From Microbispora sp. H13382 (GTDB taxonomy: Bacteria; Actinomycetota; Actinomycetes; Streptosporangiales; Streptosporangiaceae), in the NCBI RefSeq assembly GCF_014161445.1, contig NZ_JABBXA010000007.1, positions 1 to 64,000 on the forward strand: 64,000 nucleotides of DNA. The letters are read 5' to 3'. Under the pieces are notes generated by a model. It was not told where the DNA came from. It saw only the letters and a list, made by a program, of their open reading frames with translations, and did not search any database. Within the stretch, counting starts at the first letter, position 1. Each line of letters begins with the position of its first letter. Made by a program: the position numbers and the translations under genes. Below, piece by piece: positions 8,175 through 17,626 of the stretch.

Positions 8175-8888
8175 TCACCGCGCCATGACCTCGGCGACGA
8201 CCCCGCGGAAGCAGCCGGTGACCTCGCGGGCGAAGGCGCTCCGGGACATCCCGGCCCCGTGCAGGGCGTCTCCGTGGCCGATCACGACCACGGTCAGCAC
8301 TCCCGCCAGCAGCGACCACCACAGGGCCGAGGCGATCGCCCGCGACAAGCGGGACGACTCCCGGAAGGACCGCCGCAGCCGGTCCCGGTGGAAGGGCACG
8401 TGGCGCAGCTCGTCGGCGAGGATCCGGCCCGCGACCTCCGCGGCCAGGAGGTCCGGGACACCGTCGCGCACCGCCCGGTAGTAGCCGAGCGCGACGACCT
8501 CGGCGAGCATCAGGACCATCAGCTCGGTGCGCAGTCCGAGGAGCCGCCGCAGCCGGACGAAGGCGGCGTCGGTCCAGTGGCCGGAGATCGTGGCGGCGCC
8601 CGCCGACTCCAGGAGCCGGCCCAGCAGGCGGGCGTGCTCGCGCTCCTCCGCCACGAACAGGAGGACCGCCTCCGCGTACACGGGGTCGCCCGCCCGGCGG
8701 GCCTTGTCCAGGAGGCGGGCGCCGTCACCGTCCTCCCCCACCTGGAACCGCTGCAGGCTGCGTACGAGGGCGGGCTCCAGACGCGCTCCCGCGCTCCAGT
8801 CGGGGTCGCCCCAGGTGCGCCGCAGCAGCGCCGCGCCTTCGAAGTCGCGTAACCAGGCGGTGAAAGCGCCCGTGTCGACCGTCGTCAT
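8175..8888 (-). CDS. Ferritin-like superfamily protein
   Basis: This helical protein of 237 residues has diiron-type motifs: AEEREHARLL (E81/E82 and H85), MLAEVVALGYY (E130) and ADELRHVPFH (E160 and H163). It ends with a hydrophobic stretch, ALWWSLLAGVLTVVVIGHG, that could associate with the membrane. The family is widespread in actinomycetes without assigned substrates. It is a different family from the diiron protein at 3993-5102. It lies downstream of nothing on its own strand and appears monocistronic. Confidence 0.78.
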   Translation of the reverse strand: MTTVDTGAFTAWLRDFEGAALLRRTWGDPDWSAGARLEPALVRSLQRFQVGEDGDGARLLDKARRAGDPVYAEAVLLFVAEEREHARLLGRLLESAGAATISGHWTDAAFVRLRRLLGLRTELMVLMLAEVVALGYYRAVRDGVPDLLAAEVAGRILADELRHVPFHRDRLRRSFRESSRLSRAIASALWWSLLAGVLTVVVIGHGDALHGAGMSRSAFAREVTGCFRGVVAEVMAR

Positions 8889-9010
8889 GACCCACGAACC
8901 TACGGAGGCGATGTGCAGATTCCGGGGGGCGGTTCGTAGAGGTTCGGTGCGAGCGGCCCCCGGCCGGGGGAGGCACCGATCACCCGATGAAGCGCCGTAG
9001 CATCTGCGGC

Positions 9011-9280
9011 ATGGGGAACTGCGAACACCTGCTCGTGACGGCCGACCCGGAGCCGCTCACGCCGGAAGGCTGCCAGGAGTGCCTGGAGCGCGGCATGCGA
9101 TGGGTCCACCTGCGCAAGTGCCTGGAGTGCGGTCACATCGGCTGCTGCGACTCCTCTCCCGGCAAGCACGCCACCGCCCACTACAAGGAGACCGGCCACC
9201 CGGTGATGCGCTCGTTCGAGCCGGGCGAGGACTGGCGGTGGTGCTTCGTGGACCAGCGCCTGGGCCAGGCCGTGCCCTGA
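9011..9280 (+). CDS. UBP-type zinc finger protein
   Basis: This is a stand-alone ZnF-UBP domain of about 89 residues. The zinc ligands follow the family pattern: CEH near the N-terminus, GCQECL, RKCLECGHIGCCD, then HATAHYKETGHP. In eukaryotes the fold binds free ubiquitin C-termini; in actinobacteria the ligand is unknown. The start is either ATG 9011 (MGNCEH, typical of the family) or ATG 8987. It converges on the Na+/H+ antiporter gene. Confidence 0.88.
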   Translation: MGNCEHLLVTADPEPLTPEGCQECLERGMRWVHLRKCLECGHIGCCDSSPGKHATAHYKETGHPVMRSFEPGEDWRWCFVDQRLGQAVP

Positions 9281-9314
9281 CCGCGCAGGTCCTGACCGCG
9301 CAGGTCCTGACCGC
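9277..9314. repeat. Short tandem repeat, 15-bp unit
   Basis: CTGACCGCGCAGGTC occurs twice in a row (9277-9306) and then partly a third time. It begins at the stop codon of the zinc-finger gene and lies in the space between convergent genes. It looks like a small duplication with no obvious function. Confidence 0.8.
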
Positions 9315-9330
9315 CGGGTTCTGGGGGCGC

Positions 9331-10920
9331 TCACCCGCGTTCGAGTGTCGCCTCCTCGAAGTCGAGCTCCTGCATGACCCGGTGGAGGACCTCGTCGTCG
9401 ATGCGCCGCTCGTCCCGCAGCCGCACGAACACCTCGCGTTCGGCGGCGAGCATCTCCCGGCGCAGTCGCCGGTAGACCGAGGCGGGCGTCTCCTCGCCCT
9501 CGGGGCCGGTGCCGCCGCCGAGCCGCTCCCAGGCGTGCAGGGCCTTGCGCTCGGCACGGGCGCGCAGCTGCTCGACCACCTCTTCGTGGACGTCCAGCAC
9601 GCCGTCGGCGGTCAGCTCCTCGAGCCGCGCCAGGGCCGCGGCCGCGGCGGCCTGCTGGGCGCCCGCCTCCGCGAGGTCGTCACCGTAGCGCTCCCGCGCG
9701 GTGGACACGCCCAGCCGCCTGATCAGCCAGGGGAACGAAAGGCCGTGGACGATCAGCGTGCCCACGACGATCGTGAACGTCAGGAACAGCAGCAGGTTGC
9801 GCTGGGGGAACTGCTCGGGCAGGGCGAAGGCCGCGGCCAGCGACACCACCCCGCGCATGCCCGCCCAGCTCGTCAGCATCACGTTCTGCCAGGACGGCGT
9901 CTTGGGCTCCCGGGCGCGCACTCTCTTCGACAGCATCCGCGGCAGGTAGGTGCTGGGCGGCACCCAGGCGATCCGCACGAGGACGACCACCAGGAACAGC
10001 ACGATCGCGTACATCGCCAGCTCCCCGGGCCGCTCGTCGTTCAGCCCGGCGATGATCGGGCGCAGCTGCAGTCCGATCAGGGCGAACACGATCGACTCCA
10101 GCACCAGGTCGGCGACCTTCCAGACCGCGCCCGACAGCAGGCGCGTGCCGTACGTCGTCCGGCTGAGCTCGTGGCCCAGGTAGATGCCGACGATCACGAC
10201 GGCGATCACGCCCGAGGCGTGCACGGCCTCGGCCCCGAGGTAGGCGGCATACGGCACGAGCAGCGAGACGCCGTTGGCGATCAGCGCGTCGTCGAGCCGC
10301 CGCAGCGCGACACCGGCGACGTACGCGACGGCGAGGCCGATCGCCACGCCGAGGCCTGCGGCCAGGAGGAACTGCCCGCCGATGTCGAGCAGGCCGGCGG
10401 CCGCGCCGGCCGTCGCGCCGACCGCGACCCGGTAGGCGGTCAGCGCGGTGGCGTCGTTGAACAGGCTCTCGCCCACGAGGATGGTCAGCGCGCGTCGCGG
10501 CAGGCCGAGCCTGCGCCCGATGGCGACCGCCGACACCGCGTCGGGCGGTGCGACGATCGCCCCGAGTGCGAAGGCCGCGGCGAGCGGGAGATCGGGGACG
10601 AGCGCGTGCGCGACGAATCCGACCACCAAGGTCGTCGCCAGGACGAGCCCGACGGCCAGGAGGCCGACGGGCCTGGCGGCGTCGCGCAGCCGCAGGTACG
10701 AGCTGTCCAACGCCGCCGAGTAGAGCATCGGCGGCAGGAAGACCAGCAGCACGATGTGCGGGTCGAGGCTGTAGTCGGGAACCCCCGGCACGTAGGAGGC
10801 GGCCAGTCCGGCCATCACCAGGAGCAGCGGCGCCGACCAGCCGCGCCATTTGGCCAGGGCGGCGACGCCGAGGGCGCCGGCCGGGAGCAGGAGGAACTGC
10901 AGTGCCGTTGACGTGTCCAT
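9331..10920 (-). CDS. CPA1-family Na+/H+ antiporter
   Basis: This is a membrane antiporter of 529 residues that would exchange Na+ (or K+) for H+ across the cell membrane. It has about 12 hydrophobic helices. The ion-binding helices are recognisable: VFLPPMLYSAAL, GAIVAPPDAVSAV (with the essential Asp) and GESLFNDATAL (the conserved Asn-Asp). The last 110 residues or so form a soluble, charged helical tail (RLRREMLAAEREVFVRLRDE), as in bacterial NhaP/YjcE proteins. The ATG at 10920 gives a first membrane helix directly. It stands alone between convergent and tandem neighbours. Confidence 0.93.
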   Translation of the reverse strand: MDTSTALQFLLLPAGALGVAALAKWRGWSAPLLLVMAGLAASYVPGVPDYSLDPHIVLLVFLPPMLYSAALDSSYLRLRDAARPVGLLAVGLVLATTLVVGFVAHALVPDLPLAAAFALGAIVAPPDAVSAVAIGRRLGLPRRALTILVGESLFNDATALTAYRVAVGATAGAAAGLLDIGGQFLLAAGLGVAIGLAVAYVAGVALRRLDDALIANGVSLLVPYAAYLGAEAVHASGVIAVVIVGIYLGHELSRTTYGTRLLSGAVWKVADLVLESIVFALIGLQLRPIIAGLNDERPGELAMYAIVLFLVVVLVRIAWVPPSTYLPRMLSKRVRAREPKTPSWQNVMLTSWAGMRGVVSLAAAFALPEQFPQRNLLLFLTFTIVVGTLIVHGLSFPWLIRRLGVSTARERYGDDLAEAGAQQAAAAAALARLEELTADGVLDVHEEVVEQLRARAERKALHAWERLGGGTGPEGEETPASVYRRLRREMLAAEREVFVRLRDERRIDDEVLHRVMQELDFEEATLERG

Positions 10921-10967
10921 CAGACGACGAGGTTACTTACAGTTGGAACTCCTGCTGACCGGGGCCC

Positions 10968-12134
10968 TCACCAACCCCGGGAGCCCTCCCAGTTCTCCCC
11001 GTTCTCCTCCGACCACGGGATCGGGGAGTCCGATACGGGCTGTCCGGCGCGCCGCCCCCCGCGGCGCTCGCGCTCGGCGTGCGGGTCGGGGGCCTGGCCA
11101 TTCGGCCACTGGTCCGGCCGCAGGCGCTCGCCCGTGGTGTAGAGCGGCGGTTCGTTCGCGTACGACTCGTTGACGTACGGCCGGACCGCGCCGAGCCCGA
11201 GCGGGTCGCTCGGGTCCACCGGCGCGGGCTGCGCGCCCGGAAGGTAGGCCGCCTGAGGGCCGGTCTGCGGGGCGGACGACGCGACGAGGCGGTCCTGGGT
11301 GGGCGTGCCGCGGGCGACGAGCACGTCGTTGGGGCCGAGCGCGGCGGGCGCGGGGTAGGCCTCGGGGGCCGGGGCGGGCGGCGGCACCGGCGGGCGGGCG
11401 TACTGCCCGGTTCCCGGATAGTCCGGGTACTCGTAGTCGGCCGGTCCGGGCGGCTCGGGGAACCCCGCGTCGCGCGCCCCGCGGCCGTAGCCGTTTTCGG
11501 CCTGCCCGTACCCGTTCTCGCCGTGCGCGTAGCCGTCGTGGCCCCTGCCGTAGCCGTCGGGCGCCGGAACGTGACCGTCGGTGGCGGCGTACCCGTCCCG
11601 GGCCTGCCCGAAGGGATCCTGCGGCACGTTGTGGGGTACGCCGTAGGGGTCCTGCGGCGCGTATCCGTCACCGGGCTGCCCGGCGTACGCGTCGGGCCCC
11701 GCGTAGGCGTCCTGGGCGCGCGCCGCGTACGCCTCCTGGGGTTCGGCCGCGTACGGGTCGTGGACCTGCGTGGCGAACGGGTCGTGGACCTGGGTCGCGT
11801 AGTGGTCCTGCCCCTGATCCTGCGGGTGCGCGGGGTAGGTCCCCTGGGGGGCGTAGCCGTCCTGTCCCGCCGCCCCCTGCTGGGGGAACGGACCGGTCCC
11901 GGCGTCCTGCTCCTCGCCGCCCGCCTCGGCGAAACCCTCGTCCAGGGTGTCGATCAGCCGTCCCACGTCGTCCATGGGCATGCGGAAACTCGCCGTGCAC
12001 ATCTCGCCCCGCCACAGGCTCAGCACCAGCGTGCCGTCGTGCCACGTGACCCGGAGCACACGGTCCTGGCCTCGCGCGTCGAAGAACACCTCGCCGAACG
12101 ATGGCAGTGGGACAACTTCCGACATGGCAGACAT
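10968..12134 (-). CDS. Hypothetical protein with Tyr/Gly/Asp-rich low-complexity region
   Basis: The protein has about 388 residues. The first 75 or so form a compact domain (PLPSFGEVFFDARG, RVLRVTWHDGTLVLSLWRGE) that looks like a small beta fold. The rest is disordered and rich in Gly, Tyr, Asp, Pro and Gln, with loose repeats such as DGYAPQ, VHDPFATQVHDPYA and ENGYGQAENGYGRG. Such tails are prone to phase separation or binding, but no role is known. ATG 12134 is chosen because AAAGG lies close upstream; ATG 12125 is the alternative. It is divergent from the DinG-type helicase gene, with a palindrome between them. Confidence 0.72.
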   Translation of the reverse strand: MSAMSEVVPLPSFGEVFFDARGQDRVLRVTWHDGTLVLSLWRGEMCTASFRMPMDDVGRLIDTLDEGFAEAGGEEQDAGTGPFPQQGAAGQDGYAPQGTYPAHPQDQGQDHYATQVHDPFATQVHDPYAAEPQEAYAARAQDAYAGPDAYAGQPGDGYAPQDPYGVPHNVPQDPFGQARDGYAATDGHVPAPDGYGRGHDGYAHGENGYGQAENGYGRGARDAGFPEPPGPADYEYPDYPGTGQYARPPVPPPAPAPEAYPAPAALGPNDVLVARGTPTQDRLVASSAPQTGPQAAYLPGAQPAPVDPSDPLGLGAVRPYVNESYANEPPLYTTGERLRPDQWPNGQAPDPHAERERRGGRRAGQPVSDSPIPWSEENGENWEGSRGW

Positions 12135-12182
12135 AGTGCCTTTACCTGCCCTTTTCCGTCCACTCGATCTCGGGAACCCTCG

Positions 12183-12198
12183 CGAAACGTCCGTTTCG
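12183..12198. promoter_or_regulatory. Perfect palindrome in a divergent promoter region
   Basis: CGAAACG-TC-CGTTTCG has perfect seven-base arms and lies between the divergent Tyr/Gly-rich gene (start 12134) and the DinG-type gene (start 12351). It may be an operator for either. It is not the actinobacterial SOS box, so DNA-damage control is not supported. Confidence 0.5.
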
Positions 12199-12350
12199 TC
12201 CCTTTTCGACCTCACTGGGTAGATCGCCGTTGACCTTGAGAGCACTGACACCCCAGTGTGCCATGCGCGCCGGGAGGGAGTTCCTGGAACGCCAGGATGT
12301 GGTGGGACGGACACGCACCGGATGTCGGTGGCACCGGGTAGCGTTCTTCC

Positions 12351-14390
12351 GTGCCCAAGGACCGTCCCGAGCTCCCGCCCGTCGAAGAACTCCTCGCCAC
12401 CGCGGTGACCGCGCTGGGCGGCGTCGAGCGCCCGGGCCAGGTCAAGATGGCGCAGGCGGTGCGCGACGCCGTCGAGAGCGAGGAGCACCTCGCGGTGCAG
12501 GCGGGCACCGGCACCGGCAAGTCGCTGGCCTACCTCGTGCCCGCGATCAGGCACGCGGCCGAGAGCGGCGACGCCGTGGTGGTGTCCACCGCCACGATCG
12601 CGCTGCAGCGCCAGTTGGTGGACCGCGACCTGCCCCGGCTCGCCGACGCGCTGGAGGGCCTGCTGCCGCACCGCCCCGAGTTCGCGATCCTGAAGGGCCG
12701 CCGCAACTACCTGTGCCGCCACAAGACGGCCGCCGGCATGCCCGAGGACGAGGACGACCAGCTCTTCGACCCGCGTGAGGTCAGCGCCACCGGCCGGATG
12801 GTGCAGCGCATCCAGGAGTGGGCCAACGAGACCGAGACCGGCGACCGCGACGAGATCGTGCCCGGCGTGAGCGACCAGGCCTGGCGGCAGTTCTCGGTGA
12901 CGGCCAGGGAGTGCCTGGGGGCGCAGCGGTGCCCCAGCGGCGCCGACTGCTTCGCCGAGCTCGCGCGGGAGCGCGCGGGCGAGGCCGACGTCGTGGTGAC
13001 CAACCACGCGCTGCTGGCGATCGACGCGATGGAGGACTTCGCGGTCCTGCCCGAGCACGACGTGGTCGTGGTCGACGAGGCGCACGAGCTCGTCGACCGG
13101 GTGACCTCGGTGGTCACCGGAGAGCTGTCGGAGAGCACAATCGGCCTCGCCGTGCGCCGGGCGGGACGGCTCGTCGAGCAGGGGGTGGCCGACCGCCTGC
13201 AGGAGGCGGGAGAGGACCTGCGCGCCCTGCTGGCCGTCGCTCCGCCCGGCCGGGTCGACACGCTGCCGCAGTCGCTCGGGATGACGCTCGCGCTGATCAG
13301 GGACGCCGCGTTCGCCTGCATCACCGCCCTCGGGCCGCGCAACAAGGACAAGGACGACCCGGAGAACGCCGGGCTGCGCAAGGCCGCCTTCACCGTGCTG
13401 GACGACGTGCACGACACCGCTCAGCGGATGCTCGACGCCTTCGGCCCGGCGGCCGGCGACGACGCGGACGAGTCCGGCGACGCCGCGAACGGCGACCACG
13501 CGGGAGACGCCAGGTCCGAGGAGGTCCACCGGGCGGAGGTCGTCTGGCTGGAGGAGGGGCGCGGGCGCGTTCCCCCCACGCTGCGGGTCGCGCCGCTGTC
13601 GGTCGGCGGCATGCTGCGCGACAAGCTGTTCGGCGACCGGACCGTCGTCCTCACCAGCGCCACGCTCGCGCTCGGCGGCTCGTTCGACAGCCTGGCCCGC
13701 CAGTGGGGCCTGGGCAAGGGCGAGTGGACCGGCCTCGACGTCGGCTCGCCGTTCGACCATCCGCGCCGCGGCATCCTCTACGTCGCCACGCATCTCCCCC
13801 AGCCCGGCCGCGACGGCCTGCCCGAGGCGTACGTCGACGAGATCGCCGAGCTCATCGAGGCGGCCGGCGGCCGGACGCTCGGCCTGTTCTCCTCCATGCG
13901 GGCCGCCAAGGCCGCCGCGGAGGCGCTGCGCGAGCGGCTGGACGTGCCGCTGCTCTGCCAGGGCGACGACTCGACCTCGCAGCTCGTCAAGCAGTTCGCG
14001 GGCGACCCCGCGACGTGCCTGTTCGGCACGCTGTCCCTGTGGCAGGGGGTCGACGTGCCGGGCCCCTCGCTGACCCTGGTGATCATCGACAGGATCCCGT
14101 TCCCGCGCCCCGACGACCCGCTCGCCTCGGCCCGGCAGCGCCATGTGGCGGCCACGGGGGGCAACGGCTTCATGGCGGTGGCGGCCACCCACGCCGCGCT
14201 GCTGCTGGCGCAGGGCGCGGGCCGGCTGCTGCGCTCGATGGACGACCGGGGCGTCGTCGCCGTGCTCGACCCGCGGCTCGCCACCGCCCGTTACAGCGGG
14301 TTCCTGCTCAACTCGCTGCCGCCCTTCTGGCGCACCACCGACCCCGCGAAGGTTCGCGACGCCCTGCGCCGCCTCACCGCCGGCTCCTGA
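12351..14390 (+). CDS. dinG: DinG-type ATP-dependent DNA helicase with iron-sulfur cluster
   Basis: This is a superfamily-2 5'-3' DNA helicase of the DinG/YoaA/XPD type, 679 residues, starting at GTG 12351. Walker A AGTGTGKS is at 51-58 and the DEAH box at 242-245. Four cysteines, C122 (RRNYLC), C188, C194 and C200 (ECLGAQRCPSGADC), match the 4Fe-4S cluster of the family. The C-terminal helicase half has LFSSMRAAKAA and SLWQGVDVPG. It likely unwinds R-loops, forks or damaged DNA in the cytoplasm. An 11-bp hairpin overlaps its stop codon. Confidence 0.93.
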   Translation: MPKDRPELPPVEELLATAVTALGGVERPGQVKMAQAVRDAVESEEHLAVQAGTGTGKSLAYLVPAIRHAAESGDAVVVSTATIALQRQLVDRDLPRLADALEGLLPHRPEFAILKGRRNYLCRHKTAAGMPEDEDDQLFDPREVSATGRMVQRIQEWANETETGDRDEIVPGVSDQAWRQFSVTARECLGAQRCPSGADCFAELARERAGEADVVVTNHALLAIDAMEDFAVLPEHDVVVVDEAHELVDRVTSVVTGELSESTIGLAVRRAGRLVEQGVADRLQEAGEDLRALLAVAPPGRVDTLPQSLGMTLALIRDAAFACITALGPRNKDKDDPENAGLRKAAFTVLDDVHDTAQRMLDAFGPAAGDDADESGDAANGDHAGDARSEEVHRAEVVWLEEGRGRVPPTLRVAPLSVGGMLRDKLFGDRTVVLTSATLALGGSFDSLARQWGLGKGEWTGLDVGSPFDHPRRGILYVATHLPQPGRDGLPEAYVDEIAELIEAAGGRTLGLFSSMRAAKAAAEALRERLDVPLLCQGDDSTSQLVKQFAGDPATCLFGTLSLWQGVDVPGPSLTLVIIDRIPFPRPDDPLASARQRHVAATGGNGFMAVAATHAALLLAQGAGRLLRSMDDRGVVAVLDPRLATARYSGFLLNSLPPFWRTTDPAKVRDALRRLTAGS

Positions 14391-14403
14391 GCGGAGCCGG
14401 CGG
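14377..14403. terminator. Bidirectional hairpin terminator
   Basis: CCGCCGGCTCC (14377-14387) pairs perfectly with GGAGCCGGCGG (14393-14403) around a five-base loop. The helicase stop codon is in the loop, and the convergent metalloprotease-like gene ends two bases beyond. It can serve both genes. Confidence 0.8.
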
Positions 14404-14404
14404 A

Positions 14405-15163
14405 TCACATCCTCGTGACGGCCCCGAAGGTCTCGCCCGCGTTGAGGCGCCGTACGAGGTCGAGCACGGCGTGCGGCCCGCCGTTCGCGGTGACCCATCG
14501 GCTCACCCGGCAGGCCGCCTCCGCATAGGCACGCCGGTCGGCGTCGGCCGCCCGCAGCCAGGCGTCCAGCGTCACCGGCAGCGGCGCGTCCGAGCTCACC
14601 AGGCAGCGGTCGGCCGCCGTCTCCGGCGCGAGATAGCGCGGGTCGCCGGAGACCAGCACGGCCAGCCCCTCGTCGAACCACTGCGGCACCTCCACACCGC
14701 CCGGTTCCAGCCGGGCGTGCAGTTCGACGTGCGACATCTCGTGGGAGGCGATCACCGGGTCCACGCCCGCGGGCGACAGCATGACCGCGCGGTTCAGCAC
14801 CGCGACGCCCCGCTCCCCGCCCCCGCCGATGCGGCGGTAGCAGCGGTCGCTGAGGCAGGCGAGGATCCGGGGCGAGGTCTGCCTGCCGCCGAAGAAGGCG
14901 CGGACACGCCGCTCCGCCTCCTCCACGGCGGACAGCACCTGCCGCCTCCGGGACGACGGCAGGCCCGATTCCGCGTAGATGCCGGAGGCCAGCCGCTCCA
15001 GCCCGTAGCAACCGGGACACGTGGTGGCGGCGACCGAAGGAAAGGCCACCGCCACGACAGCGGCCGCCGCGATCGGCAGGACCACGAGCAGGGCGAGCAG
15101 CCACGCCCGTCCACGCCGTGACGGGCCGCCTCTCCTGCCGGCGCGCCCTCGCTTCCACACCAT
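14405..15163 (-). CDS. Membrane-anchored HExxH (gluzincin-like) protein
   Basis: This protein of 252 residues has a basic N-terminus and one membrane segment (WLLALLVVLPIAAAAVVAVA, 21-40), so the rest is probably outside the cell. HEMSH at 141-145 is a zinc-binding HExxH motif, and WFDEG at 162-166 supplies the downstream Glu expected of gluzincin-like (peptidase MA-type) proteins. Cysteine pairs (C49/C52, C103/C108) suggest disulfides. It may be a peptidase, though several families with this layout have no shown activity. ATG 15163 has GGGGGA six bases upstream. It converges on dinG. Confidence 0.78.
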   Translation of the reverse strand: MVWKRGRAGRRGGPSRRGRAWLLALLVVLPIAAAAVVAVAFPSVAATTCPGCYGLERLASGIYAESGLPSSRRRQVLSAVEEAERRVRAFFGGRQTSPRILACLSDRCYRRIGGGGERGVAVLNRAVMLSPAGVDPVIASHEMSHVELHARLEPGGVEVPQWFDEGLAVLVSGDPRYLAPETAADRCLVSSDAPLPVTLDAWLRAADADRRAYAEAACRVSRWVTANGGPHAVLDLVRRLNAGETFGAVTRM

Positions 15164-15303
15164 GGCCGGTCCCCCTCGATGCCGGTGGTCGTGCGGCAGA
15201 GCCTCGCCGATGTCCGCCCGTCGCACATCGAACCGGGGTATGACCTCCCGTGGCATGAGGCGCCCGCCGCCGGCGAAAGCGGCACGTCGCGGCGGGCGCT
15301 CGG

Positions 15304-16104
15304 TCAGGGAGAGGGAATCGGGGGCAGCGGGCTGAGGTCGGGGCGCTTGGGGGCGAGGCCGTCGCCGGACGAGGTGCCGCGAAGGCGCCGCCCGATCCAC
15401 GGGCCGAAGTGCTCCCTGAGCCACTGCACGTCCTCGCGGCGCTTGGCCCTCGGGTCCACCTGCTCCCGGGGCGGCCAGGTCTTGCGCCAGTCGTCCTCGC
15501 CGGGCACGCCCAGCACGTGCAGGACGCGGGCGGCGACCAGGCGGTGGCCTTCGGCGTTCATGTGCAGCCGGTCGCCGCTCCACGCCCGCCAGTCCCGCAG
15601 CCCCTGCATCGACCACATGTCCACCAGGTGGCAGCCGTACAGGTCGGCGATCGACCGGACGTGCATGTAGAAGATCGCGAACTTGCCCCGCACCCGGCGC
15701 ATGATCGGGGTGTCCCGGGGATCGGTGCCGGTGAAGAGTACGACGTCGGCGCCGGTGGCCCGCAGGTCCCGTACGGCGGCGGCCAGCTTCTTGGCCATCT
15801 CATCGGGATCGCTGCCGGGGCGGATGAGGTCGTTGCCGCCCGCGCAGAAGCTGATCAGGTCCGGCTGCAGGTCGACGGCCACGGGCACCTGGTCGGCGAC
15901 GATCTGGTCGATCAGCTTGCCCCGCACCGCGAGGTTGGCGTAACGGAAGTCCGGCTCGAGTGCGGCGAGCCGCTCGGCGACCCGGTCGGCCCAGCCCCGG
16001 TAGCGCACCACCTCCGCGGGCGCCGGAGGGAGCGCGTCCGGGAGGGGGTCGTTGAGCCCCTCGGTGAAGCTGTCGCCGACCGCCACATACGACCGGTAGC
16101 CCAT
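15304..16104 (-). CDS. SGNH/GDSL-family hydrolase
   Basis: This is a serine esterase or lipase-like enzyme of 266 residues. Block I is VAVGDSFTEG with the nucleophile Ser12, block III is CAGGNDLI, and block V is the DRLHMN segment with the Asp-x-x-His pair. There is no signal peptide, so it is probably cytoplasmic. ATG 16104 has an AAGGGA site just before it and is 14 bases downstream of the aroQ stop, so it is likely co-transcribed with the shikimate operon, though no metabolic link is evident. The substrate is unknown. Confidence 0.88.
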   Translation of the reverse strand: MGYRSYVAVGDSFTEGLNDPLPDALPPAPAEVVRYRGWADRVAERLAALEPDFRYANLAVRGKLIDQIVADQVPVAVDLQPDLISFCAGGNDLIRPGSDPDEMAKKLAAAVRDLRATGADVVLFTGTDPRDTPIMRRVRGKFAIFYMHVRSIADLYGCHLVDMWSMQGLRDWRAWSGDRLHMNAEGHRLVAARVLHVLGVPGEDDWRKTWPPREQVDPRAKRREDVQWLREHFGPWIGRRLRGTSSGDGLAPKRPDLSPLPPIPSP

Positions 16105-16118
16105 GATCCCTTCTTTCG

Positions 16119-16553
16119 TCACTCGCCCATGTCCGCGATCGCGCGCAGCGCGAGCTCGTACGACCGCATGCCGAACCCCGCGATCGTCCCGGTGGCCACG
16201 GCCGCCACGACCGAGGTGTGACGGAACTCCTCCCGCGCGTTCGGGTTGGAGATGTGCACCTCGACCAGCGGGGCCGTACGCTGCGCGATCGCGTCGCGCA
16301 ACGCGTACGAATAGTGGGTGAAGGCGGCGGGGTTGAGGACCACGGGGGTCCTGCTGTCGGCCGCCTCGTGGATCCAGCTCACCAGCTCGGCCTCGTCGTC
16401 GGTCTGCCTGACCTCGACCGACAGGCCCAGCTCGCGGCCGGTCTCGCGGCACAGGACCGCCAGGTCGTCGAAGGTCTGCGCGCCGTAGACGTCGGGCTCC
16501 CGGCTGCCGAGACGGCCCAGGTTGGGCCCGTTCAGGACGAGCACCTGCCTCAT
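16119..16553 (-). CDS. aroQ: Type II 3-dehydroquinate dehydratase
   Basis: This enzyme dehydrates 3-dehydroquinate to 3-dehydroshikimate, the third step of the shikimate pathway. At 144 residues it has the small dodecameric type II size. The motifs are the N-terminal [21 protein letters not shown] with the lid Arg and catalytic Tyr split over two pieces (GPNLGRLG, then EPDVYG), [15 protein letters not shown], and [17 protein letters not shown] with the catalytic His. Its ATG overlaps the aroB stop by four bases. It is the last aro gene of the operon aroC-aroK-aroB-aroQ. Confidence 0.96.
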   Translation of the reverse strand: MRQVLVLNGPNLGRLGSREPDVYGAQTFDDLAVLCRETGRELGLSVEVRQTDDEAELVSWIHEAADSRTPVVLNPAAFTHYSYALRDAIAQRTAPLVEVHISNPNAREEFRHTSVVAAVATGTIAGFGMRSYELALRAIADMGE

Positions 16554-17626
16554 CGGGCGACCTCCCGGTACGCCGCTTCGAGCAGCTCCTCCGACGGGTT
16601 CTCCAGACGGGCGGGCCTGCCGATGTCGTCGAGCACGACGAAACGCAGCACCGCTCCCCTGGCCTTCTTGTCCACCCGCATGTGGTCACGCAGGCGCGGC
16701 CAGGCATCGGCGCGGTAGGAGGTGGGCAGCCCGACCGACTCCAGGATGGAGCGCGTGCGGTCCACGACGTCGCGCCCGACGCGGCCGTCGAGCCGGGACA
16801 GCTCGGCGGCGTAGACGAGTCCGATGGCCACGGCCTCGCCGTGCCTGATGCGGTAGTCCTCGACCCGCTCGATCGCGTGACCGAGGGTGTGGCCGTAGTT
16901 CAGGATCTCCCGCAGGCCGCTCTCGCGCAGGTCCGCCCCGACGACGTCGGCCTTCACCCTGATCTTGCGCTCGACCAGCTCGCGGGTGTGCTCGCCCTCG
17001 GGGGTGCGGGCGGCGGCGGGGTCGTCCTCGATCAGCATGAGGATCGTCGGGTCGGCGATGAACCCGCCCTTGATGATCTCGGCGAGGCCCGCGACGTAGT
17101 CGTCGGGCGGGACGCTCGCCAGCGTGGCAAGGTCGCACAGCACACCCCTGGGCGGGTGGAAGGACCCGACGAGGTTCTTGCCCTCCGGGGTGTTGATGCC
17201 GGTCTTGCCGCCGACCGCCGCGTCCACCATGGCCAGCAGCGTGGTCGGCACCTGCACCACCTGGACGCCGCGCAGCCATGTCGCGGCCGCGAAACCGGCC
17301 AGGTCGGTCGTCGCTCCGCCGCCGACGCCGACGACCGCGTCGGAACGCGTGATGCCGTATCGCCCGAACGCCGACCACAGCTCGGCCGCCACGTGGACGG
17401 TCTTGGCCTCCTCGCCGTCCGGCACGGGCAGGGCGACGACCTCCAGCCCGGCGCCCTCGAGCGTCTCGCGGACCGGCCTGGCGATCTCGGGAAGCCCGGC
17501 GGGGTGGATCACGGCGACGGTGCGCACCTTCGCGTCCAGCAGGCCGGGCAGCTCGGCCAGCACGTCGGTGCCGACGACGACGTCGTAGGGGCTGTCGCCC
17601 CGCACGGTGATGCGCGTCGCGGTCAC
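16550..17626 (-). CDS. aroB: 3-dehydroquinate synthase
   Basis: This NAD+- and metal-dependent cytoplasmic enzyme converts DAHP to 3-dehydroquinate. It has 358 residues, the normal length. Recognisable blocks are [20 protein letters not shown] (nucleotide binding), [30 protein letters not shown], and the zinc-ligand segments with [13 protein letters not shown] and HGEAVAIGL. It starts at a GTG that overlaps the aroK stop (GTGA), and it overlaps aroQ by four bases, so translation of the three genes is coupled. Confidence 0.97.
   Translation of the reverse strand: MTATRITVRGDSPYDVVVGTDVLAELPGLLDAKVRTVAVIHPAGLPEIARPVRETLEGAGLEVVALPVPDGEEAKTVHVAAELWSAFGRYGITRSDAVVGVGGGATTDLAGFAAATWLRGVQVVQVPTTLLAMVDAAVGGKTGINTPEGKNLVGSFHPPRGVLCDLATLASVPPDDYVAGLAEIIKGGFIADPTILMLIEDDPAAARTPEGEHTRELVERKIRVKADVVGADLRESGLREILNYGHTLGHAIERVEDYRIRHGEAVAIGLVYAAELSRLDGRVGRDVVDRTRSILESVGLPTSYRADAWPRLRDHMRVDKKARGAVLRFVVLDDIGRPARLENPSEELLEAAYREVAR

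Noticed and set aside
10968..15158. Open frame of about 1396 codons on the minus strand
   Set aside because: It runs antisense through the dinG gene and merges it with the Tyr/Gly-rich protein. Only the last 388 codons look like protein; the rest is a GC-bias shadow.
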